Translations under genes and position numbers: made by a program
Source of the DNA: Carboxylicivirga taeanensis
GTDB lineage: Bacteria; Bacteroidota; Bacteroidia; Bacteroidales; Marinilabiliaceae
NCBI RefSeq assembly: GCF_051851475.1
Contig: NZ_JBPUSJ010000003.1
Span: 372,001-436,000, forward strand
Length of the DNA: 64,000 nt
Direction of reading: 5' to 3'
The notes under the pieces: model-generated
Told to the model about the DNA's origin: nothing
What the model saw: the letters and a program-made list of their open reading frames with translations, nothing else
Databases searched by the model: none
Part shown: piece by piece, positions 44,090-54,102 of the stretch
How the letters are laid out: the number at the start of each line of letters is the position of its first letter
How positions within the stretch are numbered: the stretch's first letter is position 1

Positions 44090-44671
44090 ATGAAAAAACT
44101 AGCTAAATACTTTTTCCAGGGACTATTATACGTGGTACCACTGGCCGTTACGCTTTATATCATTGTATTTGCTTTTATCTGGCTCGATGGCCTGTTACGC
44201 GATCTGGAGATGTTTCAGCAAGCTCCCTACGCCCAATTCAACTTTCCGGGACTAGGGTTGCTGGTCATTATTCTGTGCATCACGCTTATTGGGTTCATTG
44301 GTCAGAAACTGGTAACAACACCCATTGAGAACCGATTTGAACGCGGACTTAAGAAAGCACCCCTTATCAAGGTCATCTACACCTCGGTTAAAGACTTGCT
44401 CTCGGCCTTTGTGGGCAAAGAGCGTAAGTTTGAGCAACCAGTGCTGGTAACATTAGATACTGAAGGCGTTATGCAGCGCTTTGGTTTTATCACAGCCACC
44501 AACCTCAACGAGTTGGGCATTGAGGATAAAATTGCCGTTTACCTGCCCAGCTCCTACGGCATACTGGGCGAATTGTACGTGGTACCAGCCCAAAATGTGA
44601 AACCCATCGATGCCCATCCGGCCGATGTAATGAAGTTTATAGTTTCCGGTGGTGTGGCAAAAATTAAATAG
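44090..44671 (+). CDS. DUF502 membrane protein
   Basis: 193-residue inner-membrane protein: two N-terminal transmembrane helices (~10-33 and ~52-76) and a soluble C-terminal domain. FFQGLLYVVPLAVTLYIIVF, PLIKVIYTSVKDLLSAFVG and LPSSYGILGELYVVPAQNVKPID are family hallmarks. Function is not established; homologues are widespread in bacteria and plants (LIKE-COV). The next gene, rlpA-like, starts one base after the stop, so they are cotranscribed. Confidence 0.92.
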   Translation: MKKLAKYFFQGLLYVVPLAVTLYIIVFAFIWLDGLLRDLEMFQQAPYAQFNFPGLGLLVIILCITLIGFIGQKLVTTPIENRFERGLKKAPLIKVIYTSVKDLLSAFVGKERKFEQPVLVTLDTEGVMQRFGFITATNLNELGIEDKIAVYLPSSYGILGELYVVPAQNVKPIDAHPADVMKFIVSGGVAKIK

Positions 44672-44672
44672 C

Positions 44673-45113
44673 ATGCGTCTGCTCCTGACTATCGCCCTTG
44701 TGCTGTCGGCCCTCAGCGGCCTTGCGCAAGAAATCTATCAAACAGGTAAGGCCTCGTTCTATGCCAGCCACTTTGATGGACGCCTAACCGCCAGTGGCGA
44801 ACGATTCTCCAACCAGCAGATGACGGCCGCCCACCGTACCCTGCCCTTTGGCACCAAACTACGGGTGACCAACCTGAGCAATCAAAAATCGGTTATCGTC
44901 ACCATTAACGATCGGGGGCCTTTTATAAAAGGGCGCATCATCGATGTGAGCCAAAAGGCGGCCCGTGCCCTGGGGTTCTATCAGCAAGGCATTGCCACGG
45001 TGCGTATCGAAAGCCTGCGCCATCCCCTTCCGCCCGATTCACTGGCGCAACCCCTTCAATACCTCCGCCCTAAAAACAAGCCTGTTGCCTATCCTAAAAA
45101 GCACTTACCTTAG
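44673..45113 (+). CDS. RlpA-like septal ring lytic transglycosylase
   Basis: 146-residue exported protein with signal peptide MRLLLTIALVLSALSGLAQ. The rest is a double-psi beta-barrel with the RlpA motifs GKASFYASHFDGRLTASGE, AAHRTLPFGTKLRVTN and INDRGPFIKGRIIDVSQKAA, containing the catalytic Asp in NDRGP. There is no lipobox and no SPOR domain, so it is a short soluble RlpA relative. Relatives cleave denuded glycan strands at the septum. The ATG at 44673 is chosen over an in-frame ATG at 44649 that lies inside the DUF502 gene. Confidence 0.9.
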   Translation: MRLLLTIALVLSALSGLAQEIYQTGKASFYASHFDGRLTASGERFSNQQMTAAHRTLPFGTKLRVTNLSNQKSVIVTINDRGPFIKGRIIDVSQKAARALGFYQQGIATVRIESLRHPLPPDSLAQPLQYLRPKNKPVAYPKKHLP

Positions 45114-45146
45114 GTAAAATGCGAAAAAGCAAGGGCGGGCATGTAT

Positions 45147-45177
45147 TTGTCAGGCACGGCATTTGATTGTATCTTCG
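45147..45177 (+). promoter_or_regulatory. Promoter of the TPR lipoprotein gene
   Basis: TTG at 45147-45149, 20-base spacer, TATCTTCG at 45170-45177 (one mismatch to TAnnTTTG), followed by CGG. It lies 27 bases before the ATG and leaves a short leader. Confidence 0.55.
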
Positions 45178-45204
45178 CGGCATAAACACCAAAACTTATT
45201 TATA

Positions 45205-46080
45205 ATGAAGAAGGTATTCATCATACTATCCATTGTATTACTGGCCGCTTGTAACCCTACAGCCAAGCTGCCCACACTCCAGTCTGAAGCCGACATTGCT
45301 TTTAACCAGGCCGACTATACCAAGGCCTACACGCTCTACTCCGAATACATTAAGCTGGCCGAGGCCAATAATGTTGAAGTGGCCAAAGAGTTGTGGATCA
45401 AAAAAGCCCAAAGCAGTGTACAAATCGATAAAAGCAGCGAAGCGGCCACCATCTACGACCGCCTGCTGAAAGATGATGCCAACATTGGCTTAATAGCGGA
45501 GTATGCCCAGTTGCTGCAACGCGAAGGACAAGCCGAGCAGGAGCTCAGCCTCTGGAACAGCTATTCAGATAAAATAAGTACGCCCGAGCTGGCAACCCTT
45601 AAAACCGAACGTTTGGTGTTTTTAAACGCCGCCAATAATAACAACGAGGCCTTGGTAAAGGCTTACGAAAGCAAGGGCGCCGCCACCGTGTCCAAAGAAG
45701 CCCAACTGGCTTACATTATGGCTTTGGAAGCCACCAAAAATGAAACAAAAGCGGTAAAGGCCTGTAACGAACTGCTGCGAGCCCAGCCAAAGTACGAGGC
45801 TGCCCTTGAGTGGAAAGCCAAATACTACTACAACAAAGCCGAAGACCGCTACAAATATGAGATGGCTAAATACAACAAAAATAAAAATGCCACCACCTAT
45901 GCTTACCTGCGTCGCGACCTGAAAAAGATTTCAGGTGATTTTCGTATTGCCCGTGACTGTTTTATTCAGTTGCGCAAGATAGACCCGGCCAATCAGAGCT
46001 ACATTAAATACCTGAAAAATACCTACCTGCGTTTGGATCAGAATGAAGAAGCCGCCAAAATGGACAGGCTGATAAAATAA
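45205..46080 (+). CDS. TPR-repeat lipoprotein
   Basis: 291-residue lipoprotein: MKKVFIILSIVLLAAC places lipid on Cys16. The remainder is alpha-helical with tetratricopeptide pairs, for example AFNQADYTKAYTLYSEYIKLAE, SSEAATIYDRLLKDDANIG, and ALEATKNETKAVKACNELLRAQPKYEAAL. The C-terminal region has conserved aromatic and basic residues (FRIARDCFIQLRKIDPANQSYIKYL). The ATG at 45205 is used since an in-frame ATG at 45163 lies in the promoter. A scaffold role in the outer membrane is likely; partners are unknown. Confidence 0.82.
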   Translation: MKKVFIILSIVLLAACNPTAKLPTLQSEADIAFNQADYTKAYTLYSEYIKLAEANNVEVAKELWIKKAQSSVQIDKSSEAATIYDRLLKDDANIGLIAEYAQLLQREGQAEQELSLWNSYSDKISTPELATLKTERLVFLNAANNNNEALVKAYESKGAATVSKEAQLAYIMALEATKNETKAVKACNELLRAQPKYEAALEWKAKYYYNKAEDRYKYEMAKYNKNKNATTYAYLRRDLKKISGDFRIARDCFIQLRKIDPANQSYIKYLKNTYLRLDQNEEAAKMDRLIK

Positions 46081-46106
46081 GAAGATTTTAAAAAATTAAA
46101 ATACCT

Positions 46107-46131
46107 ATCTCCTCCTTGGCAAGGAGGAGAT
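46107..46131. terminator. Palindrome between convergent genes
   Basis: ATCTCCTCCTTG (46107-46118) and its exact reverse complement (46120-46131) around a single G, so the practical stem is about nine bases with a TTGGCAA loop. An A-rich left flank gives Ts on the minus strand. CTCCTTGGCAAGGAG-type palindromes are common repeats in Bacteroidota, so it may be both terminator and repeat. Confidence 0.6.
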
Positions 46132-46205
46132 TATCTTTCAACGATAAGGATCCAAATGGAGTGTCTTCCATTTTATGGGCATGCAACCACTACTCATTCT
46201 TTTCC

Positions 46206-47792
46206 CTACTCACTTCCCCACCAATCATCGTTAGGTCGCCAGTTAGGACTCAGCATTTGCGTCCGCTGCTTTTCAAGTCTTTGATAAAGTTGAGTTCTGT
46301 ATCTTTCTAACACGGCATGGTGTGCTTTCTCGTTATAAAGTGAATCTGGTGTGGCATATCGGGCATTGACCGACTGGAGCCAATTCAGCAACTTGTTTCG
46401 CATCTGAGTGGTTAACAGTTGCTCTTGTGCCGACAAATCTTTTGTCTCCCCAATATCTTCGGTCAAATTGTACAACTCATCCCGTCCATCTTCCCAATAA
46501 TGAATCAATTTATAATCGCCCTCCCTGATTATTGCATGTGGTTCACCTCCTTGGTTTCCATAATGCGGATAATGCCAATAAAGAGGCCTGCTTGAAATCG
46601 TATCCCCTTGTAACAAAGGTACTAAACTTACGCCATCTTGATGCTCTTCAGGTTTGGGAGGCAGACCTGCCAATTCGAGGATAGTTGGATATAAGTCGGC
46701 TCCGGTAACAGGTGTTGAGTTAGTTACACCATTTTCATCCAGCCAGGGAACATAAATAAAGTAAGGAACTCTAATTCCTCCTTCCCATTGATAGCCTTTA
46801 CCACCTCGTAAGTGCAAGCTATTAGTCGAATAATTATCTCCGGAAACAACACCCCCATTATCTGAGGTGAATACAATCATTGTATTCTGTGCCACCCCTA
46901 AATCCTCCAGAGTTTGCATAACACTTCCAATCGCCTCATCCACTTGTTCCACTAAACCGGCATAAACAGGATTGTCCTGGTGTTTACGATACGGAAGTAT
47001 GCGCTCCATTTCAAAACCTTTTGGGGCAATTCCTATCGAATCGGCTTTGTTTCGGTACTTTGTCCACTTCTCTTTGGTGGTTTGAATAGGACCATGAACA
47101 GCATAAAAAGAAAGGTAAGCCAAAAAGTTTGAGTCTTTATGCTGTTCGATAAACGCCTTGGTTTCATTGGCCAGCTTCATAGAAAGGCTCATTCCTTTTT
47201 CATCCGGATAATCAGTTAAGTATGGGTTATTAAATGGAGAGAAATAACCTCCCGTATACGGACCACCTTGATGAAAGCCGCCTTTATTAATGTCAAAACC
47301 ATGATGGGTTGGTAAGGAATTATCTTTTTCGCCACCAAGATGCCATTTACCGGCAAAGAAGGTATGATAACCACTTTCTTTCAAAGCTTCAGGCCATGTA
47401 ACATCGTCATGATTCAGGAAGGGTTTATATGCGGGAGGCAAGAGCCTGGTATGCCGTTCCATACTCCTCCAATCTTCGCCATAAGGCGCTCCAATGTATT
47501 CGGTAATGCCATGACGCGCCGTAAACTTACCGGTCAGTAAACTGGCTCTGGAAGGACTGCAAACAGCACAAGCCGCGTAGCCATTGGTGAAATTGACACC
47601 ATTAGCAGCAATTTTATCAATATTTGGAGTTTCATAATATTCACTTCCCATGCAACTGAGATCTGAATAACCAAGATCATCAACAACAATAAAAAGGATG
47701 TTTGGTTTACTAATTTTTTCCGGCTCTGTAGTACAGGCACTCATTACTATTGCTGCAGTAAAAAGGAAAAGCAATTTATTTATAACATTCAT
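46206..47792 (-). CDS. Sulfatase (S1 family), lipoprotein
   Basis: 528-residue type I sulfatase. Signal with lipobox VMSAC (Cys20) suggests surface or periplasmic lipoprotein. The formylglycine motif CSPSRASLLTG has the target cysteine at ~78; metal ligands are in VVDDLGYSDL and FTSDNGG; the FAGKWHLGG block supplies catalytic Lys and His. The start is the ATG at 47792, since the codon two positions earlier is TTG. It is the last gene of the GH2-GH29-sulfatase-sulfatase unit. It needs an anaerobic sulfatase-maturing enzyme encoded elsewhere. Sulfation position specificity cannot be read from sequence. Confidence 0.93.
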   Translation of the reverse strand: MNVINKLLFLFTAAIVMSACTTEPEKISKPNILFIVVDDLGYSDLSCMGSEYYETPNIDKIAANGVNFTNGYAACAVCSPSRASLLTGKFTARHGITEYIGAPYGEDWRSMERHTRLLPPAYKPFLNHDDVTWPEALKESGYHTFFAGKWHLGGEKDNSLPTHHGFDINKGGFHQGGPYTGGYFSPFNNPYLTDYPDEKGMSLSMKLANETKAFIEQHKDSNFLAYLSFYAVHGPIQTTKEKWTKYRNKADSIGIAPKGFEMERILPYRKHQDNPVYAGLVEQVDEAIGSVMQTLEDLGVAQNTMIVFTSDNGGVVSGDNYSTNSLHLRGGKGYQWEGGIRVPYFIYVPWLDENGVTNSTPVTGADLYPTILELAGLPPKPEEHQDGVSLVPLLQGDTISSRPLYWHYPHYGNQGGEPHAIIREGDYKLIHYWEDGRDELYNLTEDIGETKDLSAQEQLLTTQMRNKLLNWLQSVNARYATPDSLYNEKAHHAVLERYRTQLYQRLEKQRTQMLSPNWRPNDDWWGSE

Positions 47793-47862
47793 ATTCAATC
47801 ACTTTAGTTAGATTACAGGCGATTAGTTGCAGGAGCTTAGAGGATGTTAGGCGTTAAGAATA

Positions 47863-49377
47863 TTATTCAACACCATAAACCGTATTCAGGTGGTTTTCTT
47901 TTAGCCTCATCAACTCATTATGCAATTTCTCTGAGAGTTCGGGATGCTGTTCTAAAATATTATTTTCCTCTGAGGGATCTTTATCAAGGTCATATAATTC
48001 TCCTCCTCGATTGTTGAAATAAATGTATTTCATATGGTCTTTTCGGAGCGCCAGTCCTCTATCTGAATTCATTTGTTCTATAAGTACATGAGCTCCTTTT
48101 TTGTCGATACCCATCAATGCATTCCAATAATTTCTAGTGTCTAAGTTTGTAATATTGGGAACGGTTATGTTAAAATAATGAGCAAAAGATGCCAGCATAT
48201 CAACCTGGCTTACCAAAGCCGATGATACCTGCGGCTTAATTTTTCCCGGCCATTTGATAATAAAAGGTACTCGGGTTCCACCTTCATAAATGGAGTATTT
48301 GCCTCCCCTGTAGATACCATTAGCATCGTGACCACCTTCATTTGAGCCATCTTCATAACCACCATCAATAAACACGGGTCCGTTATCACTCGAAAAAATA
48401 ACAATTGTGTTCTCTTCCAAACCCTTCTCTTTTAATAACTCTGTTATTTGTCCGACGCACCAATCCAATTGCACCACATTATCCCCCCTGTAACCTAATG
48501 TGGTTGCCCCTTTAAAGCGTGGGTGTGGCAACCTGGGCGCATGAATATCATTGGTTGTTAGCAACAAAAAAAATGGCTTATCATCATTTCTATTGATAAA
48601 GTTTTTGGCTTTATCTACCAGGTTATCTGCAATATCAACATCTTTCCACAATGCTTTTTTGCCCCCCTTCATATAACCAATGCGTCCAACACCATTAATG
48701 ACAGAACATTGATGATTTTTGTCTCCTTGATATACAGTAATGGACTCAGGGTTTTCGAGTGCATCAGGGTATTTCGTTCCGGGGATTGAGTCGTGGATTG
48801 GCGTTAAAGATACAGTGATAGGATCGTTGGGATCGTGCTTGTATACTTTATCATTTTCGACAAAAACAAAAGGAGAACGATCGTTGGACGAAGGAATGAT
48901 AAAAGAGTAATCGAAACCCACATCGTTGGGGCCTGCTGTTATCTTCTTATTCCAATCCATGTTGCCATTTCCTAGGCCCAAGTGCCATTTCCCAATAATA
49001 GCGGTTTGATAGCCGGCTTGTTGAAAGAGGCTTCCCAATGTAAACTGACCTGGTTGAATCAATGCCGGCGCATTTACCGGTTGAATGGTAATTTTTTTCC
49101 TAAATCCCATCTCTCCGGTAAGCAAAGCATATCTTGACGGGCTGCAGGTTGAAGCGGCACAGTGTCCGTCAGTAAATCGAATGCCTTCGGCCGCCAGTTT
49201 ATCTATGTTGGGAGTTGGGATTAATGCAGCTCCATAAACACCCACATCACTATAGCCAATGTCATCGGCATATATCATTACCACATTGGGCTGCTTTCTA
49301 TTATTGGCATCATCATGACATGCAGCAAATAAACAAAGAACTAACAACCATGCTGTTGATGCAATTATTTTCTTCAT
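47863..49377 (-). CDS. Sulfatase (S1 family), lipoprotein
   Basis: 504-residue type I sulfatase with lipobox LFAAC (Cys20). Active-site motif CSPSRYALLTG with the formylglycine cysteine at ~78, metal ligands in YADDIGYSDVG and FSSDNGP, and IIGKWHLGLGN for substrate-side Lys/His. Sequence differs much from the next sulfatase (different inserts, e.g. a NPDVG-like GPNDVGFDYS region), so the two probably remove different sulfate groups from one glycan. It lies 64 bases upstream of the other sulfatase and 74 bases after the GH29 gene. Confidence 0.93.
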   Translation of the reverse strand: MKKIIASTAWLLVLCLFAACHDDANNRKQPNVVMIYADDIGYSDVGVYGAALIPTPNIDKLAAEGIRFTDGHCAASTCSPSRYALLTGEMGFRKKITIQPVNAPALIQPGQFTLGSLFQQAGYQTAIIGKWHLGLGNGNMDWNKKITAGPNDVGFDYSFIIPSSNDRSPFVFVENDKVYKHDPNDPITVSLTPIHDSIPGTKYPDALENPESITVYQGDKNHQCSVINGVGRIGYMKGGKKALWKDVDIADNLVDKAKNFINRNDDKPFFLLLTTNDIHAPRLPHPRFKGATTLGYRGDNVVQLDWCVGQITELLKEKGLEENTIVIFSSDNGPVFIDGGYEDGSNEGGHDANGIYRGGKYSIYEGGTRVPFIIKWPGKIKPQVSSALVSQVDMLASFAHYFNITVPNITNLDTRNYWNALMGIDKKGAHVLIEQMNSDRGLALRKDHMKYIYFNNRGGELYDLDKDPSEENNILEQHPELSEKLHNELMRLKENHLNTVYGVE

Positions 49378-49451
49378 TTTTACTCTTTCCCTTTAATTAA
49401 TATTCCTCTTATAACCTAGTAAACCTAATCATTACTGTCTCCAGCCTTATA

Positions 49452-51065
49452 TTATAATGCGCCCTTAACCTTAAAGACAGTCACGTAGTCATTTGGCCGT
49501 TCAGCAGAAACATCAATAGTTAGCCTCTCTGCATCTTGTTTAAACATAACTTTTGAGCGACTACCCAACATTTTAATTGAAGTAATCTCTTTTACATGAT
49601 GCTTTGAGTCTAATCCTAATGCAGGAATCTCAATTTCTCCTGCTTTCGGATTCAGTACATAAAGGTAGAGTACATCACCTTTGGTTGTAAAACGCACTTC
49701 ATCATGTCCATACTGAGGACTGCCAGCTGTTCTTTCATTAAAATGGTGATTATTTTTAAGTTTTTTCAATGCTTCCAGATCAGCTTCGGTGGCAGCTTCA
49801 CTTGACAGGCGTTTCTCAATTGAATTGAGATTGTCGCCATGTATTTTCCAAGGTTTAGTGGCATGAACCGCCTCCTCATTAAGATTAATCCAATTTCCAA
49901 CCTCATCAAGCAAATCTATTTGCTCTGGCGGAATTGTTCCATCTGGCAACAACTCAACATTGAGCAAGAGATTCCCGTTTTTACTCATGTAATCAACCAA
50001 CAATTCAATAATTGACCTTGCGTTATGCCGGTATTCTAGTTTTCCACTATCCTCTTTGTAGAACCACGTTCTGGGAGTAGTGATTCCCTGCCAGGGATAT
50101 GGCAATATCTCGTTAGCTCCTCCGCGTTCAATATCTTTTACTGTTGAAGGCTCCTTATGAAATTTACCGGCTATTACAGTGTTGATTTCTCCATCTTTTT
50201 CAAGACTATGATTGAAAAAGTTTTCGCACACTCTCTTACCATATTCTTTATATGGGAATCCATATCCATCGAACCAAAGCAGGTCAACGTCGTATTTAGT
50301 AACCAGTTCAGTATGCCTCTGCATCCAATTGTTCTTGACCTCCTCAATGTATTCAGGCGTTCTTTTTTCAGGAGGTAAGCCATAAAGCTTTGCCGGATCC
50401 AGTCCTTCCCACCATTTACCTTTTCCATCTTCCTTGGTCATATGCCCATCGTATGGAACGCCCTTGTATTTGCCTTCTTTGTCTGAATCAAAAGCGGGCA
50501 ACCACCAACGCAAAAAGCGATCGTCGTGAGAGCTAACACCAAATGGAATACCGTATTTCTTGGCGGACGCTGAAAATTCGCCAATGATATCTTTCTTTGG
50601 TCCAACATTTACAGAGTTCCACTCCAAATAGGTAGAATTAAAATTGTCAAAATGATCATGGTGATTGGCCAACGCCACAAAATACTTTGCCCCTATCTTC
50701 TTGAAGTATTTTAATAAAGCGTCTGTATCCAGATTTTCTGCTTTCCATTCATTGATCACATCCTTGTAACCAATTTCCGATGGATGCCCATAGGTTTTGC
50801 AATGATACGGATAAGCGTTTTCCCCCCACGTTTCGCTCCCCACATCGGGCATATACATGTGTCGGGCATACCAGCCTCCACCTTCTTTAGGCTCTGTTTG
50901 CGCTCCCCAGTGCACCCATATTCCAAAGCGGGCTTCGGTGTACCAGGCGGGAAACTGATACTGTTCCCGCAATTCTTCCCATGAATACTCTTTCTCCTGA
51001 GAGAAGCACACAGTACTCATTGATGTTAGTAGCGCTAAGGCTAGAAGGACTTTCTTTCGATTCAT
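49452..51065 (-). CDS. Alpha-L-fucosidase (GH29)
   Basis: 537-residue exported enzyme with signal peptide ending VCFSQ (residue 23). The GH29 TIM-barrel shows EARFGIWVHWGAQTEP, YFVALANHHDHFDNFNSTY (conserved His pair) and the nucleophile Asp266 in DVDLLWFDGYGF. A C-terminal beta domain (~420-537) follows. It retains alpha-L-fucose configuration, releasing terminal fucose. With sulfatases and a GH2 enzyme it fits sulfated fucose-containing glycans such as fucoidan-type or mucin-type chains. Gap to the upstream GH2 gene is 199 bases, so a second promoter there is possible. Confidence 0.92.
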   Translation of the reverse strand: MNRKKVLLALALLTSMSTVCFSQEKEYSWEELREQYQFPAWYTEARFGIWVHWGAQTEPKEGGGWYARHMYMPDVGSETWGENAYPYHCKTYGHPSEIGYKDVINEWKAENLDTDALLKYFKKIGAKYFVALANHHDHFDNFNSTYLEWNSVNVGPKKDIIGEFSASAKKYGIPFGVSSHDDRFLRWWLPAFDSDKEGKYKGVPYDGHMTKEDGKGKWWEGLDPAKLYGLPPEKRTPEYIEEVKNNWMQRHTELVTKYDVDLLWFDGYGFPYKEYGKRVCENFFNHSLEKDGEINTVIAGKFHKEPSTVKDIERGGANEILPYPWQGITTPRTWFYKEDSGKLEYRHNARSIIELLVDYMSKNGNLLLNVELLPDGTIPPEQIDLLDEVGNWINLNEEAVHATKPWKIHGDNLNSIEKRLSSEAATEADLEALKKLKNNHHFNERTAGSPQYGHDEVRFTTKGDVLYLYVLNPKAGEIEIPALGLDSKHHVKEITSIKMLGSRSKVMFKQDAERLTIDVSAERPNDYVTVFKVKGAL

Positions 51066-51264
51066 ATCAGCTGTTCTTACAAAATTATCTTTCTATTACT
51101 ATCGATAAAGTTAGACTTGAATAGTTGCGCATTCAACCTGCTAACTCCAATTGAATTATACATTGTGTTCTGGACACCAACCCGGGTTATTTCCGCTCTC
51201 CCGTATTTACAGGTAGGTTTGTTCTGCTCAGTTATCGAATGCTGCCTAACCACCTTCTGTCTGA

Positions 51265-54102
51265 CTATTTATACAACTCAAGTATGTCAGTTAACTCTAG
51301 CTCTGCAACGGGTTTAAATTGGTCGCTCTCCATGTATTTCACCAAGCTGCTTCGCATCTGTCTGGCTTCCGGTCGTTCAGCTAAGTTACTTACCAGGTCA
51401 ACTCCGGATACCATTAAATGGCCACCCCCGGCATTTGCTTCAAAGACCAAGGCTAACCGGCGGTTCTTTACCCAATCGTCAATAACCCGAACAATCGGCT
51501 GAACATCACTTGATAAATCTTCAAGAGATATGGCATCGGAATGACTCATGGCATCCCACCATTGCCAGTTTGAATGATACTCGGTCGGAAAGTCATTAAA
51601 TGCTGCATGCATTGGATCGCACAAAATGCCCAATGTAGTAGGTTTTTGGTCGGTCGCCCATGCTGTATTCCAGAAAATACTGGAAAAACCAATACCAATA
51701 TCACCTCCATATTCTGGTTTCACACTTCCTTTTTTGGAAGTAAGCAGCACTTTCCCACCGTTCTGCAGTGCTTCAATGGCTTTTGTATTTAATTGTTGTA
51801 CAACAAGTACCAGATCGGATTCTAGTTGTGGTTTATTGGGGTAAACCCAGAAATCCCAGTCATTAGCATATCCATTAATACTCACTTCTAAATTTAATTG
51901 AATGGCTTTATCTGTTTCAATAGAAGTGGAGATGCTCCCTAAAGGATATGCGCTGGTTAAAGGAATATTTATTGCATCAAGGTGGCCTGATTGCAGTATC
52001 TCTCCCTTCGTATTTTTGATGCTCCATTGCGGCACCACCTGCTTTAACGCAACTTTACCATAGTGGGTGACTTCAACATCTAAACTTATGGCTTCTGCAC
52101 TTTGATAAATATGTTTTGGGAATCTGACTAATGGGACGGTTTGGTTACAGAACCTGCTATAATCATCAGCTGTTATATAACCTTTCTCATCCCAAAACAC
52201 ATCGAGAACACCGACAAGTGCAGTCCCCTGCCCGGGAAAATCATGTAAATCAAGCAGCTGAAAACCTCCAAAACCAGGAGTGCGCAATGCCGCTTCAATA
52301 TCGGCCTTATAGCAGAGCGCCTGTAACTTTCCAGAAGCCAATAGGAAACTATCGGCCAAATGACCCATGTGATGCGCCTCTAAACTCTTTTGAAACAACT
52401 CGAAATTAGTAGCTTTCAGATGCCCATCGTATTTATCTATCTCTTTAAAATTAGGATAGGCACACCATTGACCTATTTCGTGAGCGATAATTGGTGTCGC
52501 GAGCTTTTGAGTAGCTTCTCTCCAATCGTAATCACTTCGTGGTGCCTCACGGTTGATGATGCTATTAAGACTTTGGCCCCAACCTTGAATCCGGACATTG
52601 TTGGCTGTATTGTGAAAGTCGTTCACTTCAATCACTGGCCAACCGGCACCGGCTGTATATAGTCTTCTATCATCTTTTTGTTTATAATGGGTAACCCACT
52701 CTCCAAGAAATTTTCGATGATTTCTCCCTGAAGGTTCATTACCATGTGTCATTAAACAAAACGACGGATGATTTCCGTAAGCTTCGATAATTCTATCGGT
52801 TTCTTCGTATATCCAATTATCAAAAGGTTTGTCGGCTCCAACACTAGCGCCACCCATCACTGGCCATGCAGAACTCTCTGCCTGCAGATAGAAGCCCAAC
52901 TCATCGGCAGCCATAAAAGCAGCTTCCGGAGGGCACCAGGAGTGGAAACGCATATGGTTTAACCCATGCGCTTTACAAATCTCTATTATTCTTTTCCATT
53001 CACCCACTTCAGTTGGTGGATACCCTGTTTTTGGGAAAATTGCGCACTCCAAGGTACCCCTGAAATACACCGGGCGGTTATTAATTTTGATTTGCTTATC
53101 AACAACCTTAATTTCCCGCATGCCAAAGGTGGTCTCTTTTTGGCTGTTAAAGCCCTCTCCTGCAACTTGAGCCTTTAGGGTGTAAAGGTTGGGTGTAAAC
53201 TCATCCCATAGCTTTACATCTACACCCATGTCTATTTCATATTTTTGGGTTTGTAAGCCTGGATTAATTTTAGCTTTGAAATGGCCTTGATGGGCAGGCT
53301 CGTTTGTTGATTTAAGATTTGCCTGCAAATTGATGGTTGCCTGTTGAGTTTTGTTTGTTTGATTATCAACATTTAATACAACCACCACTTTTTTATGCTC
53401 TACATCAGGGTAGCACTTGATGCGAGCTATGTTGACTGCATCCGACTTGATTAGTTTCAATTCGCCAGTTATACCATTCCAATTCCCTTGTGTGTGGTCT
53501 GAAACACTATGTGCATCAGGGCCAATATTTACAGCCTTCATTCTGTTATCCACCCTTATTGTTAGAGTATGAGCTCCAGGTGAAAGAAAGCCACTTAAAT
53601 CATATTCATGAGGTGTGCCCAAAGCATTATTGTAGCCTACTTCTGTTTGGTTAACCCAAACTTTGGTTTCCCAATGACATCTTTCCAGGTAAAGTCGGAT
53701 GCTTTTACCCTGCCAATCATTTGGAATGTTTACTGTTTTTTGAAACCAGGCTGCACCGTAATAATGAAGCTCCGGAATAAGCCAATAGGGAAATCGAAAA
53801 ACAGAATCGTTAAGATATGGCCGGTAATCCGGGTCTGTATACCATTCTTTATTTTTAATCGTCCCCAGCCATTGGGTTGCATGATCAACTTTTCTTCCTT
53901 TGCCATTATCGGCTAATGAACCTGGCAGTTTAACCGTTTCTGAAAATTCTTTTTCGAACCATTTTTCCGAAATGCCTTGATCCAATGAATCAATTCGGAA
54001 ACTCCAATCCCCTGAAAGGTCTAACTCATTATTAACCTCTCTATTGCACGCTCCGAATAACAGTGCCAATAACAAAAACCTTATTATTCTAGAAATAATC
54101 AT
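51265..54102 (-). CDS. GH2-family beta-glycosidase, lipoprotein
   Basis: 945-residue glycoside hydrolase family 2 enzyme with lipobox LFGAC (Cys19). Layout: jelly-roll sugar-binding domain (~28-215), immunoglobulin-like domain (~220-335), TIM barrel (~335-620) and a long C-terminal extension. Acid/base Glu456 is in MTHGNEPSGRN and nucleophile Glu542 in IIAHEIGQWCAYP. The family covers beta-galactosidase, beta-glucuronidase and beta-mannosidase; which applies is not clear, though beta-galactosidase or beta-glucuronidase fit a sulfated-glycan cluster. It is the first gene of the minus-strand unit, divergent from the AraC gene. Confidence 0.9.
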   Translation of the reverse strand: MIISRIIRFLLLALLFGACNREVNNELDLSGDWSFRIDSLDQGISEKWFEKEFSETVKLPGSLADNGKGRKVDHATQWLGTIKNKEWYTDPDYRPYLNDSVFRFPYWLIPELHYYGAAWFQKTVNIPNDWQGKSIRLYLERCHWETKVWVNQTEVGYNNALGTPHEYDLSGFLSPGAHTLTIRVDNRMKAVNIGPDAHSVSDHTQGNWNGITGELKLIKSDAVNIARIKCYPDVEHKKVVVVLNVDNQTNKTQQATINLQANLKSTNEPAHQGHFKAKINPGLQTQKYEIDMGVDVKLWDEFTPNLYTLKAQVAGEGFNSQKETTFGMREIKVVDKQIKINNRPVYFRGTLECAIFPKTGYPPTEVGEWKRIIEICKAHGLNHMRFHSWCPPEAAFMAADELGFYLQAESSAWPVMGGASVGADKPFDNWIYEETDRIIEAYGNHPSFCLMTHGNEPSGRNHRKFLGEWVTHYKQKDDRRLYTAGAGWPVIEVNDFHNTANNVRIQGWGQSLNSIINREAPRSDYDWREATQKLATPIIAHEIGQWCAYPNFKEIDKYDGHLKATNFELFQKSLEAHHMGHLADSFLLASGKLQALCYKADIEAALRTPGFGGFQLLDLHDFPGQGTALVGVLDVFWDEKGYITADDYSRFCNQTVPLVRFPKHIYQSAEAISLDVEVTHYGKVALKQVVPQWSIKNTKGEILQSGHLDAINIPLTSAYPLGSISTSIETDKAIQLNLEVSINGYANDWDFWVYPNKPQLESDLVLVVQQLNTKAIEALQNGGKVLLTSKKGSVKPEYGGDIGIGFSSIFWNTAWATDQKPTTLGILCDPMHAAFNDFPTEYHSNWQWWDAMSHSDAISLEDLSSDVQPIVRVIDDWVKNRRLALVFEANAGGGHLMVSGVDLVSNLAERPEARQMRSSLVKYMESDQFKPVAELELTDILELYK